Shown in pieces: positions 52,056 to 64,000 of a DNA stretch of 64,000 nt. Within the stretch, counting starts at the first letter, position 1; every line of letters starts with the position of its first letter. Under the pieces are notes generated by a model. The model was given only the letters and a program-made list of their open reading frames with translations. It did no database searches and was not told the origin of the DNA. The stretch spans positions 135,029,094 to 135,093,093 of the forward strand of contig NW_024609857.1 in assembly GCF_016920785.2 (NCBI RefSeq), read 5' to 3'. A program made the translations under genes and the position numbers. Origin of the DNA: Ixodes scapularis. Its lineage: Eukaryota; Arthropoda; Arachnida; Ixodida; Ixodidae.

Positions 52056-53940
52056 GGTTTCTTACGTAGTCTCTGATTTGCTCAAAATTTAATTTGGTAG
52101 CTCGCTCCAGCACCAGCGCAGCATCACCAAACAAATGCTCTGCAATGTCTCCTTTTAGACTGCCCGCTCGACCTGCAAGGCTGCCTTCCCCTGACGTCAC
52201 GGCAATGAGAAGCGTGGGTATATTAATGCGGAACCATTAACTGCCCCATGGAGCAAGCCGACGTCATCAGTTTTGAAGCGCGCCAAAGGGCACCTTAAAT
52301 CCTTTCTTCAAGCGAAGCCAGCTCCCAGCTATGACACCACGCGAAAAGCCTAGAAAACGCCCCCCCCCCCCCCCCCCACCACCCACCCACCCTGCTATGG
52401 TGCTGCGTGTCCGCGAGGAAGCGGCTCCGCGCCCAAGGTCAGCGCGCGCGCTCGACCGTCGACGCAAATACGAAGCAGAGGACCGAAGAAAGCGGAAGAG
52501 CGGCGTGCATGCGTTCTCATTCGCAACTCATAAGAAGTGTTTAGGCGCACCTCGAGATTTTTTAACGTTGGTTCTGACATTATTTTCACTTGCCAATTTT
52601 CCAAGCACTATTACGAATTTTGAGATACTAAATAGCGTCCCCGGATGAGTAAATTCCGGTGGTTCTGAAAATATAGTTAGTTGGGGTAATCCAAAGCAAA
52701 GGAACTGTGCTAATTGTTGCAGCCCGCAGTTTTCTGCTTCTGATGGCATCCCATCATTCGCAGATCAGCATTGAAAATAGATTTCTATGCTCGACATCAA
52801 TTTATGCACTTATAAACTAAGCCAAGTGACATGGTCCTGATTCGCAATTGACTATAACGTACCCAGGCTCTACGTTCCACTACTTTTTGATTACAAAGCG
52901 AGAGCAAAAAAGTGCATTATCTTCGGAAGACCATTTATCTTCAAAGCTCAAACAAGTTATCAGAGCTCAGCTCAATTGTATCATTATTCCATTATATTCT
53001 AGAAAGTAAAAGACACATTTCTGAATTGAGCATGATGGTGAACATGAGACTGAGGTAGGAAAAGAAAAACGCGAAAGAAGACTGAAAAAGAACAGGCAAC
53101 ATCTCGAATTCAGCTATAAAATTTATTTCGTTCAGTCCTTATATACCTCGTCTACAAAGCCGTCACTATTATCACTAGAAGCAAGAAAACCCCACGACAA
53201 GAAGACACAATAAAACAAAAGGTAAAAAGAAAAGCCGTTTAATTTTTTTGTAATAATAAAGCAAGCCCTCTCCGCCCATTACAGTTAGATAACACTCCAG
53301 AAAAAAAAAAGAATAAACCTTACAGGTTATAAATAAACATTTTAAAATACAGTGAAGTACAATACGAATAGCTGGGCACACTTGTGCTGTCAGAAACAAA
53401 ATAGCTGACTACTAATTCAATGCATCAGAAAACATAAAAAAGCACGTACATACCAGAGCGATTACTCAATAAAAAGTTTAAAAGCCTACATAACAAAAAA
53501 TAGAAGCACTATTTTGGGTACCAAACAATGAAGGAATTAATCATTTCCATGTATTCATAGCAGCACATCCAGGAACATACAGAGTATGCTCAGGTTACAT
53601 GCCATTACTCGATATAATGCATGATTCCGTACTTACTAATTTTTAATGCTATGCTTTTAATTATGAGAACACATTTGACGTTGGTTTTATATTTGAAAAA
53701 AAAGCAGTCTAAATACTTACATTCCCCTTCGAAGATATCGAGAAGAGCGCTGTTTTGGTGGATAAGTTTTTGCATGCCATAATTCATTCGAATCTGTGGG
53801 GTTCTTTTTGAAGCTCGCTCTACTAATAATCGCCGCCCGGTCGGTGTGCGTTTCGCTCGTCACCCAGGGAGTGATATAACAACGAGAAGACAGCAAATAG
53901 GTTTACTATACCTCCCGGTTCCCCGTCGTCGAGAGCCGTG
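52056..53940. other. Unassigned, with GC-rich block and C-run
   Basis: A C-run of about 19 lies at 52361-52379 inside a GC-rich block (52250-52500). The rest is AT-rich. The ORFs through the C-run are not credible. Confidence 0.35.
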
Positions 53941-53945
53941 AGTCC

Positions 53946-54440
53946 GTGCCCGCCGACCCTTGTTGTTGCCCGTCGATCAGAGCTCGCAGTCGGCGTCCGC
54001 GTCCAGGCCTGCGGATCGTCCTTCCCACGCCAGCGCTGCGTAGGCTAGCTGTCCAGGGCTATCACAGCCCGATTCTCGCTGCGGAACCACCCCGGGATCG
54101 TCATAGACTAGGTCGGTATGGCCAGGGCTCGCCGTTTCCACTGGTCTTGCTCCAGACCTCGCTGGTAGACCGCTCCGGCGTTCGCCATGGGCCAGGCCAG
54201 GCAGCCCGGCTCCGTCATTCCTGCCCAGCTCCAGCCTCGCTCAGCACGCACTGTCTCGCCCCAGCTCGTGACTTCTCCGCCGACCGCTCGTCACGTGCCC
54301 TCGGCCTCGTCTTTCACTCTCGGTTCCCACAAATCCCAGGCATTGGTATTTTCGTATGCCGAAAAAAAAAAACAGACTTTATCGTCCCGAGTTTTACTGA
54401 ACTCTACGTAGAGCTTATTTTTATAAATAAAGTTTTTTAA
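53946..54440 (+). CDS. Unrecognised 164-codon frame in GC-rich block
   Basis: I do not recognise this. The frame opens with MPADPCCCPSIRARSRRPRP and is Pro/Arg/Ser-rich until about residue 125, then switches to an AT-rich end (LFHSRFPQIPGIG, then KKKTDFIVPS). The block 53820-54350 is markedly GC-richer than its flanks, which by itself lowers stop frequency. An AATAAA (54426-54431) lies just before the end of the frame and may be the 3' end of a transcript or retroposed copy. No signal peptide, domain or homologous family can be named; it may well be noncoding. Confidence 0.15.
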   Translation: MPADPCCCPSIRARSRRPRPGLRIVLPTPALRRLAVQGYHSPILAAEPPRDRHRLGRYGQGSPFPLVLLQTSLVDRSGVRHGPGQAARLRHSCPAPASLSTHCLAPARDFSADRSSRALGLVFHSRFPQIPGIGIFVCRKKKTDFIVPSFTELYVELIFINKVF

Positions 54441-54489
54441 TGTAACAAAAAAAACCTGGCCTGCATTCAGCATATGTTCTATTACTTAA

Positions 54490-54960
54490 TGCGGCCCACA
54501 GTAAAAGTACGGTATGTTTCCATGATAGTCAGTCAGCACACATACGTATAACTTTATTCTCCAACACTGATAGTTGATGATAGTTTCCTTTTGTTGTGGT
54601 GCCCCAAAACCAAATGTCATATGAAAGGTGGGAAGAGAACAAACAAGGAATGACAAAAGCATTTTTTAGCCAAAGCGGAATTACTTTTGCAATTATGCGC
54701 ATGCACCCAACAGCTCAGAATAGTTGCGTTTTGATGTGACTGGACATGTGCATTCCACGTAAGCTCTTCATAAAATTAAACGCCAAGAAATATTTGTGCT
54801 TTTACTTGTTCTAGGGTTGTATTTTTTTAATTTTCTAGTGACAGCGTCATTATTCCGTTGTTTGTAGGCCTGAATGTAACATATTCGTGTTACTTCTGCT
54901 TCTCTTGACAGCTGCCCTAGCATATAAGATGATCAGAATCCGCTAATCCTGTAGTGAAGA
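54490..54960 (-). pseudogene. LINE-E, RT C-terminal fragment
   Basis: On the minus strand the post-catalytic RT region is readable in pieces: IFLGV and EELTWNAHV, then LWLKNAFVIPCLFSSHLSYD and IWFWGTTTKGNYHQLSVLEN. This is the same arrangement as in LINE-D (LGVWFHETLTWNTHV). Several stops and frame changes interrupt it. No catalytic motif is included. Confidence 0.7.
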
Positions 54961-57832
54961 CTGAAGTAAAAGGTCTACCTTTTTAAAGATGTGTTTTAAT
55001 AGAAAACAAACACCTGCATACGAGAAGAATGTCTTCAGAAGCCGCCACATTTTAGGTACTAAAATAATAAAAGCTACACCTCTGTCCTTGACCCTTCTTT
55101 TTGTTTAGCGTCTATTCTGTTATTAACTCAAGAAGACGCGTCCCGTGAGCACGCGACAACATGTACTAGAGGCATCACACCGTTGTCTTGGAAACTGGTG
55201 GATACGGCCGCCGTTAGTTACCGTCCCGTGACTCCTTAAATTTAAGCAACTTACAACGGAGAATTCATGCAGGTAATGAATTAATGTGTATAGTATAAAA
55301 TAGTACCAACTAGAAAGTTCGGTTCTTCTCTTGCCCTGTAGCGCCACCTGAAATAACTATGGATAGTAGAGGTTTGCCACCTACACAAGGTTTGTGTAAT
55401 TTGGAGACTCTATCTTCTTCCTCTTGTTGTGTTTCGGACAGAAAAATTTCATAAATAATATTAAAGATTGACCTGTCTGATTTATAGGATGCTATGGGCA
55501 TGCAGGACCGGTAATTAAATTGGTTCCCATTGTGCATACATGACCTGTACTTATACAAGACCTGTATGCATAAGTTTATATACATCCAATTTATATGTGC
55601 GTACAGGCTTACCTATTTGCAAACAGTAGGCAGTGCGCAAACAGGTTCGACTATTCGCATGTCGTTGCTAGGGGAAACCGCCTAAATGGTATTCTACAAT
55701 TGACAAAAAAATTGAGCTTATCAACAGTGAAGTAAAATCTGCAAGATACGCTTCAAAAGTAACTGCCAAGACTGCTAAATATAATAAATACCGATGATAT
55801 AAACTGCAAGCTATAATATTGAAAACACTGGGGGGCTATTACAAAACCCGCACAACTTCTGTTGTATAAAAAATTTATGTAAGATTGAGGAATTTACTAC
55901 ACCGTGTGCCGTCTCTATGTTCATTTATAATTATTTCCAGCGTTCTTTGTCTCCTTTGATTAGCGCGTTTGATATACCAATCTGTTTCTTTCTGATTTCA
56001 TTTCTCGTGCTAAACATTGACCTGAATGTTGCGGGTTTTTCTAGTTCTTGCTATTTCTATTCCTAAGTTTTGTTTTTTCGCAATGGACATTTGACTCTAT
56101 GTAGATTGTTCTTTTGATTGCGCTGCACAAATGTCAAAGCGGGGAGCTTGTGCCTTCGTCAAGCTGTTCTTGTGGCAGTCTCTTCCATTCATACATGTAG
56201 TACCCGATCGAAATGAAATGATCAATTTAAATCAAGCTAAATACAATAAATTGCGTTGCTATTTAGATAATGACGGTATTGGACAAGCACACCGCGCAAA
56301 ATTTTATCCAATGCTTGTCTCGTCGGTTCTGGTCGAGACGTAAGTTCTGTAAATATAATCACAGCCCTCTTGCTGTAATCTTTAGTATGCTGCAGATCAT
56401 CAAAACAATTGAAGAGTTGCCAGGGTATAGAGACATTCGCTATATACTTTCCACGCACGTGTTTTTCTTTTTGAAAACACCCGTCCGGTCGGGAGCGCCG
56501 AGAGGCTAATAGTTAACGTTATATGTCGATTTCAACGAGAGTATTTAAGAAATTATCGAAAGCTCTTATAAACAACATTTTAATACTTTACCGATGTATC
56601 TACTTTACAAGCAAAAAATATACAATACTATTACAAGCTTACCTTCCGACAGTAACATCCGGCTCCTTGTCGTAACACCATTACGGTGGAATTCTTTCCG
56701 TCGTGCCAGGAAGTGAAAAAACAAAAACAGAAATAGGCAAATCGAAAATTAAATTGTTTAATTTGTCAAACATATTTTTACGGAAATGTCATACACAGAA
56801 CCTAGTTTATTCTCAAAATCTGAATAGATATAAATTTTGAAAAATACGAAGATCTGTGCGCCTAAATTAGCACAGTATCTTTACCTCGTCTGAAAAAGCA
56901 TGGAAATCAAGACTCCCACCAATACTTTGACATTTTGGAGAGGTCTTGATATTTTTGTTGCAGATTACATTTGTGGGTTCCCTGTGTACCATGTATATAA
57001 ATATCGCTTTCTTTATCTTATGCATATCGAGATTCTTAAGATTATTTCCTTAAGATATCTGCCGAGGAAATGTCGATGAAATTTCGAAATGGTATGCGGT
57101 GTATTCGTATTGCATACCGGACCGCCAGGTCAACCCACAACTGCGTGGTTATCGGCCACTGGTACAGGATGTGAGGAAGTTTTAGGGAACCGTTCCTGCA
57201 GATCCGATATGGTTCGATGGGCCCTCCGGTACCAACTGCATATGTGCGAGTGTTCTGCGTTAGCATATGAGCAGTTCGTAGCGGACGTCCCATCGTACTG
57301 TATCGGATGTGCAAAACAGGTTCCCAAAAGCTCCGTATCGGATTTTGTACGAAGATAACAGTACCGGTACGAGGACGCCGGTCGCCTGCCTATATGAATG
57401 GTCGCCGATAATATCGTACCGGCGTTGGCTCATCGTTTTAAGTGGCGACAAGTAAGCCCATGTCGGCGGCCGATATCAGATAGCGGGTGACAAGTAGCCT
57501 GTACCGGCGACCGGTATAAGTTTGGGATTGTTCGGTGCGTGTATTCGAGACCGGTATGGACATTTATAGACTGGTCTAAGGTTGTACTGGAGTTTTAAGT
57601 CGGGTTATTGCGATGTTAACTTTTCATCTGACACCCCCCTTCTTTTGACATCTGTTTTCATATGCACTAGATGCTACACTAGACGGGGAGGCCGGGGAAA
57701 GCATACATGCCTCTGTGGGCGAGATTTTGTGATAAAAAAAAAATTAGGATTTTATTCCGAATTATCAAATCATTCAATGTTGCTGTGAATTGGGGAAGTC
57801 TGTATCTTAACCACATAATTGTTCGTTTTCAG
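54961..57832. other. Unassigned 2.9-kb stretch
   Basis: AT-rich. The part at 57090-57570 is enriched in TACCGG, CCGGTA and CGATAT words (many short palindromes) and is probably a degenerate repeat. No gene supported. Confidence 0.35.
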
Positions 57833-57990
57833 GAGTTACAGTTCGGACCTTTTGGGAACCATGGATTCCCAAGCTCTAAGGGATGTTTACAAAGAACAAT
57901 TTCTACCTCGGCCGTATATGGAGATGTATGGCCAATTCACAGGGGAGGCTTCTACTTTCCATAAAGAACTTCATGATATATTTCGATCAG
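57833..57990 (+). CDS. Candidate coding exon of an unidentified gene
   Basis: A pyrimidine-rich acceptor (GTTCGTTTTCAG ending at 57832) precedes and a donor (CAG|GTAAAT at 57990/57991) follows a 158-bp stretch. It contains ACCATGG at 57858-57864. From that ATG the frame reads MDSQALRDVYKEQFLPRPYM followed by EMYGQFTGEASTFHKELHDI and FRS, with balanced composition. I do not recognise the protein. It could be a first coding exon of a host gene. No second exon was found, so this is only a candidate. Confidence 0.3.
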
Positions 57991-59984
57991 GTAAATTACA
58001 TTTTGCGTTTGGACTGCGAATTTTTCTACGTTCCAGAGTTGCACCTAGCAAGCCTACCGAGTGGGGAAGATGTAAATGTGTTGGCTGTTTTGTGTGTTAA
58101 TATATGTACGCGCACGCTGCATCTAGACGTCACGTTGGCAAAGAGTGTTTAGTGTGTCGTCACCGGTGGCTGTTGGCGTGCTGCGACCGCGCCGCAACGT
58201 TAAAAGAGATCTTTTTTTTTTCTCGCAGCGGCGGGGCGTTAAGGCGAGAGGTTCACAAGACGGCGGGTTCATGAAGTTAAAAATCGTCAGCGGGTTTGTC
58301 GCGGAATATTCGACGCATGTTCTTCGGACAACGCGTGGCGGTGAGCTATAAATACTTGCTGGAGCAGAAGCCGCTTATATCACGGAATGTTAGTGCACGA
58401 AGCACGACATTAGTTCGTGTACAACAGTATGGACAACAGAAGCCAACTATGCAATTTTTTATTTAAAGTTGTACGGCGTTACGCCTAATAGCACATATCT
58501 TTTGAAATAGCGAAGGTACCTATGTAGCACACGAACTGGCGTCGAGCTTTCTACCCCAACAAAAATGGCGTTGCGCACCCGCCTATATGTATCTCGCGCG
58601 GCCACCTTGATGTGTCCAGGCCGGCTTTGGTTGGACAGCACCGACGCCACTTCAGCAATTCTTTATTTATCCTCCCTACGGTTAATGGCACCGACGGAGT
58701 GTAGTGTACGTGGCATATCTGACGTTGACCACTGAGCGACGGCGCTATGAAAACGTAAGACCACATATAAGCCATTTGCGGAGTGAATGGTTGTGGTGCC
58801 AAAAGTCCTCTAAGTGTTAACATTTCACTTGTGACGTTGGCGAAACTGAGTTCAAACAACTGAGCCGCCGATTTTTTTTCATATTCTTGTGTGTGTAGCA
58901 TTACATTTCCATAAAGTGCACCCGCTTTTCCCAAACTGATAAAGTAGCAGTACACACTGACTTGAACATCATTGGAGGTTCTCATGTGCGACATTAACCA
59001 GCTTCATGTAATTTAGTAAAAAAACGATTCGTGAGGACGCTGGTCTTTATTATGTCATTACCGGCCTCAAGATTACAACGACTGTTAACATACTATAGTG
59101 GCAAACGCATTCCTTTTGCTTGGCCGCACCTATAGTCGAGAGTTCCTTGAGCTAATTGTTGCTTTATCCTGATATGTGAGACAGACAAATGCGAGTTATT
59201 GCTTGCAAAAACCAATAGAAAACATTCAAGCACCATTACGATTGAAAGTTCAGGCAGGAATGCTTGCAAGTTCCCAGACGGACACGGATGTCTCTTGGCG
59301 GAAGAATGTGACCAAACCTGCCGGAAAGGAAGACATGTACATGACGCTATAAAGGAGAACACGAAAACTCGCCCTCGTATAACGGGGCATGTTTGTGCCA
59401 GAGGGCTGTTGTCGGTGGTCAGTGTGAAATGCCTCCCCCCCCCCCCCCCCTCTCCAAACTCCACGGAGCAACCTTTCGCTTCTTTCCTGGTTTAAAATAT
59501 TTAGGAGGCAATAGACGGCTGAGTGGAGTGAAAAAATGCGCTCCTGTATGTTCCAAGAAAAAACAACATTGTCTGCATATGTGTGCATATATGAAGTTCT
59601 GCCCAAAAAGCTTTTATGAGGTCTCTTCTCGCTCCTTTATCTTCAGGCACAGAGAGAAGGCCACTTAAGTGCACATCGGAAAGGATTTGTGAATATATAA
59701 TTACAATTGGGGGAGGGTTTCATGGCGCTAAATACAATTTGGGCCAAAGTGCCCCAAACGAGGTTATATATTCTATTATTTATTATGTCGTGACTTGACA
59801 GAAATGTGTTACTTTAGATCTGGTGTAAAATGCCAGTGATAGAAATAAAACCATATACACCACTACAAAAACATTAAACAATGCGTGGAACATTTTTAAG
59901 CAATTTTGTACACCGGTCAACCCAACTAATTAAAAAAATGACCGCTCAGGCGAGGTAGATTCGAAGGCACGCAAGGGGCAAAGG
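57991..59984. other. Unassigned 2-kb stretch
   Basis: A TATAAATA at about 58347-58356 could be a core promoter on the plus strand but has no supported downstream gene. The minus frame 58551-58994 (147 codons) has no recognised domain. A C-run lies at 59433-59450. Confidence 0.35.
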
Positions 59985-60239
59985 GTTAGAGATTCTGCCT
60001 ACTCTAATTATAGCAGTGCACCTCTGAAGAAAGTTTGGGACCAAGTGCGAAAATTCGATGGTCTTTACTGAGCATTTGGGTCCCACTCTTAAGTCGAAGT
60101 GGAATATCTCCAACGATCCTGGAAAAACAGGCAGACATCCAAGATGAGCCCTTCGATTTTGTATCGAGTTCTGAATATTATACTCAAAATCTCCAGCGAT
60201 ACAATTTTCCGGCAGAATAAAAGATTTTGACTTCATCCG

Positions 60240-61446
60240 TGGCTGCGAGAGAACCATATAATGTTCCATTCATGCTACACGAACTTCAAATGGCGCTTCG
60301 TTCATCGAACCAGTCTGCCCCTGGACCAGATGCAATTTATTATAAAGTGCTTGAGCATCTTCATCCATTCACCCTGGAACTGATCTTGTACCTTTTTAAT
60401 TGATTTTGACTCGAGGGTTACTTTCCACCCTCTTGGAAGGTTGCTAGCATCGTACCAGTGCTGAAGCCAGGCAAGAAACCCCCTTGTTCATCTAGTTTCA
60501 AACCCATAGCTGTAACTAGCTCTATTTCGAAGACTGTGAATCGGATAATTAATAAGGTTTTTAGGTTTTAGTTGGAGAGAAACAACTTACCCGATAAGTA
60601 CAAATGGGGTCTTCGTTCAGCTCGGTCCACTGTCGATCATATTGTTCATTTTGAGACAACTGTGCGGGAGGCATTTTCAACCGGCAAAAATGTTTTGCTG
60701 TATTCTTTAATTTAGAGACGGCTTATGACACGGTCTGGCGCTTTGGCATACTGCAAGACGTGTTCAGTTTAGGTGTTCAAGGTCGCATTTCAGTTGCCAT
60801 GCAAAGTTATTTGGAGCACCATACTTTTTGTTTGAAGATACGGACAACACTTTTCAGACTTCAGATAGGAAACTGGAGTCCCCCAGGGAGGAGTGCTCAC
60901 TGTCACTCTTTTTATCGTTATGTCAATTTCAATTGCTCGTGTAATACCGCCTTCAGTACAATATTCTATATATATGGACGACCTGCAGATCTCCGTCTTG
61001 TCCTCTAACTTGTCGATTTGTGAACGTCGGGTTCAACTGACGTTAAATAACTTAATCAAATGGGTTGATGCAAATGCTTTAAGATTTTTGCTCAAAAAAA
61101 ACAACCTGTGATTGTTTTTCTCTTCGGCGTGGAATTTTCCAGGATCCATCTATGAGTATGTGCGGTACTCCAATTTCAATAAAATAATAATACAAGTTCC
61201 TGGGTCTCACATTTGGTTCAACATTGACATTCATTCAACATATTAAGATCCTAAACTGAAATGTTTTAAATCTCAAAATTCTAGAGGTTTTATCGCATGC
61301 GTCATGGGGCTCGGACCGACTGTGTCTATTAGGCATATATCGCTCTGTCGTTCGTGCCCGGCTTGACTATGGTTGCATAGTGTATGGTTCTGCCCGGGCA
61401 TCGGCTTTGAAAGTGTTGGACGCCATTCATCATCAGGTGTTGTAGG
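60240..61446 (+). pseudogene. LINE-F reverse transcriptase
   Basis: RT blocks in order: FMLHELQMALRSSNQSAPGP, SWKVASIVPVLKPGKKPP, FKPIAVTSSISKTVNRI, STVDHIVHFETTVREAF, GVPQGGVLTVTLF, and the catalytic YMDDLQISVLSSNLSI (about 60972), followed by LNNLIKWVDANALRF. Later traces are VRARLDYGC-like and ASALKVLDAIHHQVL just before the MITE. Multiple stops and frame changes make it non-functional. The Y-M-D-D-L form is used here instead of Y-A-D-D. Confidence 0.85.
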
Positions 61447-61448
61447 TA

Positions 61449-61889
61449 CAGGGTGTTACAAAAGAAACTTTACAGGGTTTTTCTTACCGCAACAATAAAC
61501 TAGGCATCGCCGAACGCTCGTTCTCCGACCGAAGGTAGCTCAAGAGGTCACAACCAGATGCCAAAGTTTCAGCCCGATCCGAGTACTTAATCAAAAGTAA
61601 GAAGTGATTTCTGAAAATTTCAATGGGAAAATGGAGCTCATTTTTGCCCGTTTTCGGTTTTTGGTGCCATAGAGCCCCATGTATTCGAAAACTCCGCCGG
61701 CTGCCTTTTTCCCATTGAAATTTTCAGAAAATCACTTATAACTTTTGATTAAGTTATCGGATCGGGCTGAAACTTTGCCATCTCGTTGTCAACTCTAGCG
61801 CTACCTTTGGGCGGAGAATGAGCGTTCGGCGATGCCTAGTTTATTTTCGCGAAAATAAAAACCTTTGTAATTTTTTTGGTGACACTTTG
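61449..61889. mobile_element. TA-flanked MITE with long inverted repeats
   Basis: TA at 61447-61448 and 61890-61891. The ends CAGGGTGTTACAAAAG and CAAAGTGTCACCAAAA (from the right) are inverted, and about 180-bp arms pair imperfectly (shared AATAAACTAGGCATCGCCGA and AAAGTTTCAGCCCGATCCGA). The loop is about 50 bp. TA duplication and terminus style suggest a Tc1/mariner-mobilised element. It splits LINE-F between RT and RNase H. Confidence 0.9.
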
Positions 61890-62220
61890 TAGAAGCTAAT
61901 GAGCCATTCTTGTAGCATAGACCATTCGCACTAGGTTTTACGTACTCCATTAAATTTCGCTCGGTTCCTGAGCACCCTGCTCGAGATAATAAAAAAAAAA
62001 CATTAGTTCTAGAGAACATTTCAAAACATCCCCTTTATAGTTCCTCCTTTTTAAATTAGAAATTGTAGATCAGCAGAGTCTGTTGGAATGGATGCAAAAG
62101 ATCCAGTAGTCCAACGCCCTCCTCATATCGCCCCATGTGACTACTAAAACACTCACTGCGACTTTACACTTACTAAACATAGTAGAAATATTTTCAAAAG
62201 AAGTCATGAAGCCTTGAGCT

Positions 62221-62996
62221 TTGGAACCCCAACAGAAATATCAAGAGTATGCAATTTTCTATATAGACGGGACGAAAAACGAGTCCACTGTAGGCTGCGC
62301 TATGATTAGACCATCCGTTAAGCGAGTAAGTAGGATCAACTCAACCACCACCATACTCACGGCAGAGCTCTATGGTCTCGTATTGGCGATCGACTATAAT
62401 GACCAAAAAAGGTTTTCTCGCTCAGTAGTATAAACTGACACTATGAGTTCCTTAAATGCAGTCATATTACTGAGACGTGTCACAAATGCAATTGTATCTG
62501 AATTGCAGACCAATATTTGTTTAGCCACAAACAGCACAATTCACATAGTTTTATGCTGGGTGCCTACTCGTGTTGGCATCCCGCGACATGAAGTCGCTGA
62601 TTCTCCTGCAACTTCTGCCAACGAGAGACAAGTAGACTTGCATAAAATACCTTATAAAGACCATCACAAGTATTTGAAGCAGTGCACTTGACTAAAGTGG
62701 CCACTTAGTGAGGTACTGAAACGCACAACAAATTACATGCAGTAAAACCCTACATAAGTGAATGGAAAAGTCCAGGGCATCGGGAGTGCTTCTACAAAGT
62801 GGTCCTGTGCCGGTTACGAATTGGCCGTACGCGTGTCAAACATGGGTACCTCTTGAGTGGGGACGATGCTCCAGTGTTACAACACTGTAACATAACTTTA
62901 AGCATTAAGCACATCCAAAATGAATATCGCACATATGATCAATGCCGCCACAAACAAGTTTCACAATATATACAGAACATGTACCCCTGCACCTAG
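62221..62996 (+). pseudogene. LINE-F RNase H and C-terminal zinc region
   Basis: RNase H removes RNA from the RNA/DNA hybrid. Visible are FYIDGTKNESTVGCAM (first Asp), ILTAELYGLVLAIDYN (catalytic Glu), and VLCWVPTRVGIPRHEVADSP (the His-x-x-x-x-Asp end). A stop at about 62431 lies between the second and third blocks. Further on, CRLRIGRTRVKHGYLLSGDD and VLQHCNI (62806-62890) correspond to the C-terminal Cys/His region of such LINEs, with some ligands lost. The ORF ends at 62996. Confidence 0.85.
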
Positions 62997-63000
62997 CCCT

Positions 63001-64000
63001 GCTTCTAGGTGATAAACCGCTCTTTTCACACGTTTGCATATTTAAGTTTTTCACTGATATCGGTTTTATACACCGACTGTGATTTTAATTCCCACCCCTA
63101 ACTGATGGACGCATTTTTTACTCTTATACACGTGCATGCTCATATTTTTATGACGTCACCAGCTACTACAGCACTTTCTTCTCTTTAACACTTCTACTGA
63201 AATAGCTTATTATCTTGGCACATTATAACCTTAGATGCTCATCCGTCATTAACCTCCAATCAACAAATCAGCCAACGAATTTTTAATAGCGGTGTTCTAG
63301 GCGAAGTCCTGAGTACCGCCAGCAGTGCATAATTGTCTGAAGCGTCACCGCGTGTTTTGGTTCATTGTCTCCCGCGTATGCGATTTAGTGACCTACAAGT
63401 TCAGTTATGTAGTGAACTTTAACGACCTGAATGATTCCTGCCTCTAAGGACTGTATTTGGCAGTCATGTTGGGTGTCATGATCATCAAATTCTCAAGCTT
63501 TGCGGAAGCAGGGCGGCATAAAAAGTAGCCAACCAACAAAAGAGCTGTCTCTTGTCTGTTTTTAAGAAACGGTCAAATCTTGTCAAGTAGCTTTTAGATA
63601 CCTTGCCTGTAATCCATAATTTCTTGTAGGAATTGTAGGTGCAGTAAATGTTCGGGTCAAATGTCTTCCCAAATCACCGTTGTCTTTCCGCCTTAGCAGC
63701 AACGATCGGCTTACACTTATGAACCCCGCTGGCGTTACAGATAAATCCCACAATATTTTCTTTTGCTACGTTTTGCTACAGACACAGGTATAGATGCAAG
63801 TTTTAAGTAGGATTTAACTTGTAGAAAAAAACAGGACAAATGAAATATGTAAATGTCCAATGGAGAATGCTTAGGGAGGGTGTCTGCAAGATGCTTCCGA
63901 GCATCGGCAACTGAGGCTGCCCTTTAAGCTCACACCCTCTCCATAAATAGAACGGCTTGAAATTCCATGGCTTGATTATTAAGCCTGTCGAGCCATCCTC
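63001..64000. other. LINE-F 3' UTR and unassigned right edge
   Basis: No gene or RNA seen. The first 200-300 bp probably belong to the LINE-F 3' UTR. The exact end is not visible because no tandem tail or poly(A) can be recognised. Confidence 0.4.

Larger units (their letters stand above)
59985..63000 (+). mobile_element. LINE-F, RNase H-bearing non-LTR retrotransposon, decayed
   Basis: Plus-strand element fragment beginning in the pre-RT region (PLKKVWDQVRKFDGL, about 60020) and continuing through RT, an RNase H domain and a C-terminal Cys-rich region. It is interrupted by a MITE at 61449-61889. Endonuclease and ORF1 are absent. LINEs with an RNase H after RT belong to the I-type group. I recognise this family as abundant in hard ticks, from memory. 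Confidence 0.85.

Noticed and set aside
52331..52648. 105-codon plus frame through a C-run
   Set aside because: Begins in a poly-C tract giving poly-Pro and continues without motif.
58551..58994. 147-codon minus frame
   Set aside because: No known domain or splice context that convinces me; could be chance in a GC-moderate region.

Overview
The window is eukaryotic, intergenic, repeat-packed DNA, most probably from a hard tick (Ixodida). I base this on the combination of LINE families (a PHD-finger ORF1 type, a 2A-containing ORF1 type and an RNase H-bearing type), Mag-like Ty3/gypsy elements with short LTRs, TTAA-flanked MITEs and many minisatellites. The species call rests on recognition, not on a database search. 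I see no rRNA, no convincing tRNA gene and no complete host protein gene. The only host-gene candidate is one possible exon at 57833-57990.

Layout. 1-2986: a LINE on the minus strand (LINE-A). Its ORF1 carries a 2A-type peptide, and its ORF2 is cut off after the endonuclease. 3101-14054: a DNA transposon with about 0.9-kb terminal inverted repeats and a decayed transposase gene. Inside that gene lies a Ty3/gypsy element (5192-12439, minus, 5-bp target duplication CTTAC), and inside its pol lies a 5'-truncated LINE (LINE-B, 6563-9377). This is a three-level nest with readable boundaries. 14656-15305: a TTAA-flanked MITE. 15952-20880: a nearly full-length but decayed LINE (LINE-C, minus) with a PHD-finger ORF1. 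21-26.5 kb: minisatellite-like repeats, hairpins and unassigned DNA. 26565-31043: a second Ty3/gypsy element (plus), with LTRs differing at 4 of 194 positions and target duplication CCAAT. 31-41 kb: mostly unassigned AT-rich DNA with short repeats and two MITEs. 41-50 kb: a 160-bp-arm palindrome followed by a dense cluster of unrelated minisatellites, several occurring twice in opposite orientation. 50.5-55 kb: two LINE fragments (LINE-D, LINE-E). 55-60 kb: unassigned. 59985-63000: an RNase H-bearing LINE (LINE-F, plus) interrupted by a TA-flanked MITE.

Functionally the window is a record of mobile elements, and almost every coding region is broken. LINE-B ORF2 is the least damaged long reading frame (one homopolymer frameshift seen). 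The points most worth a second look are the 2A peptide and the single UGA separating ORF1 from ORF2 in LINE-A, the long-TIR transposon, the tRNA-Ser(GCU)-like primer site shared by both gypsy elements, the near-perfect palindrome at 41 kb, and the mirrored minisatellite cluster at 42-50 kb.
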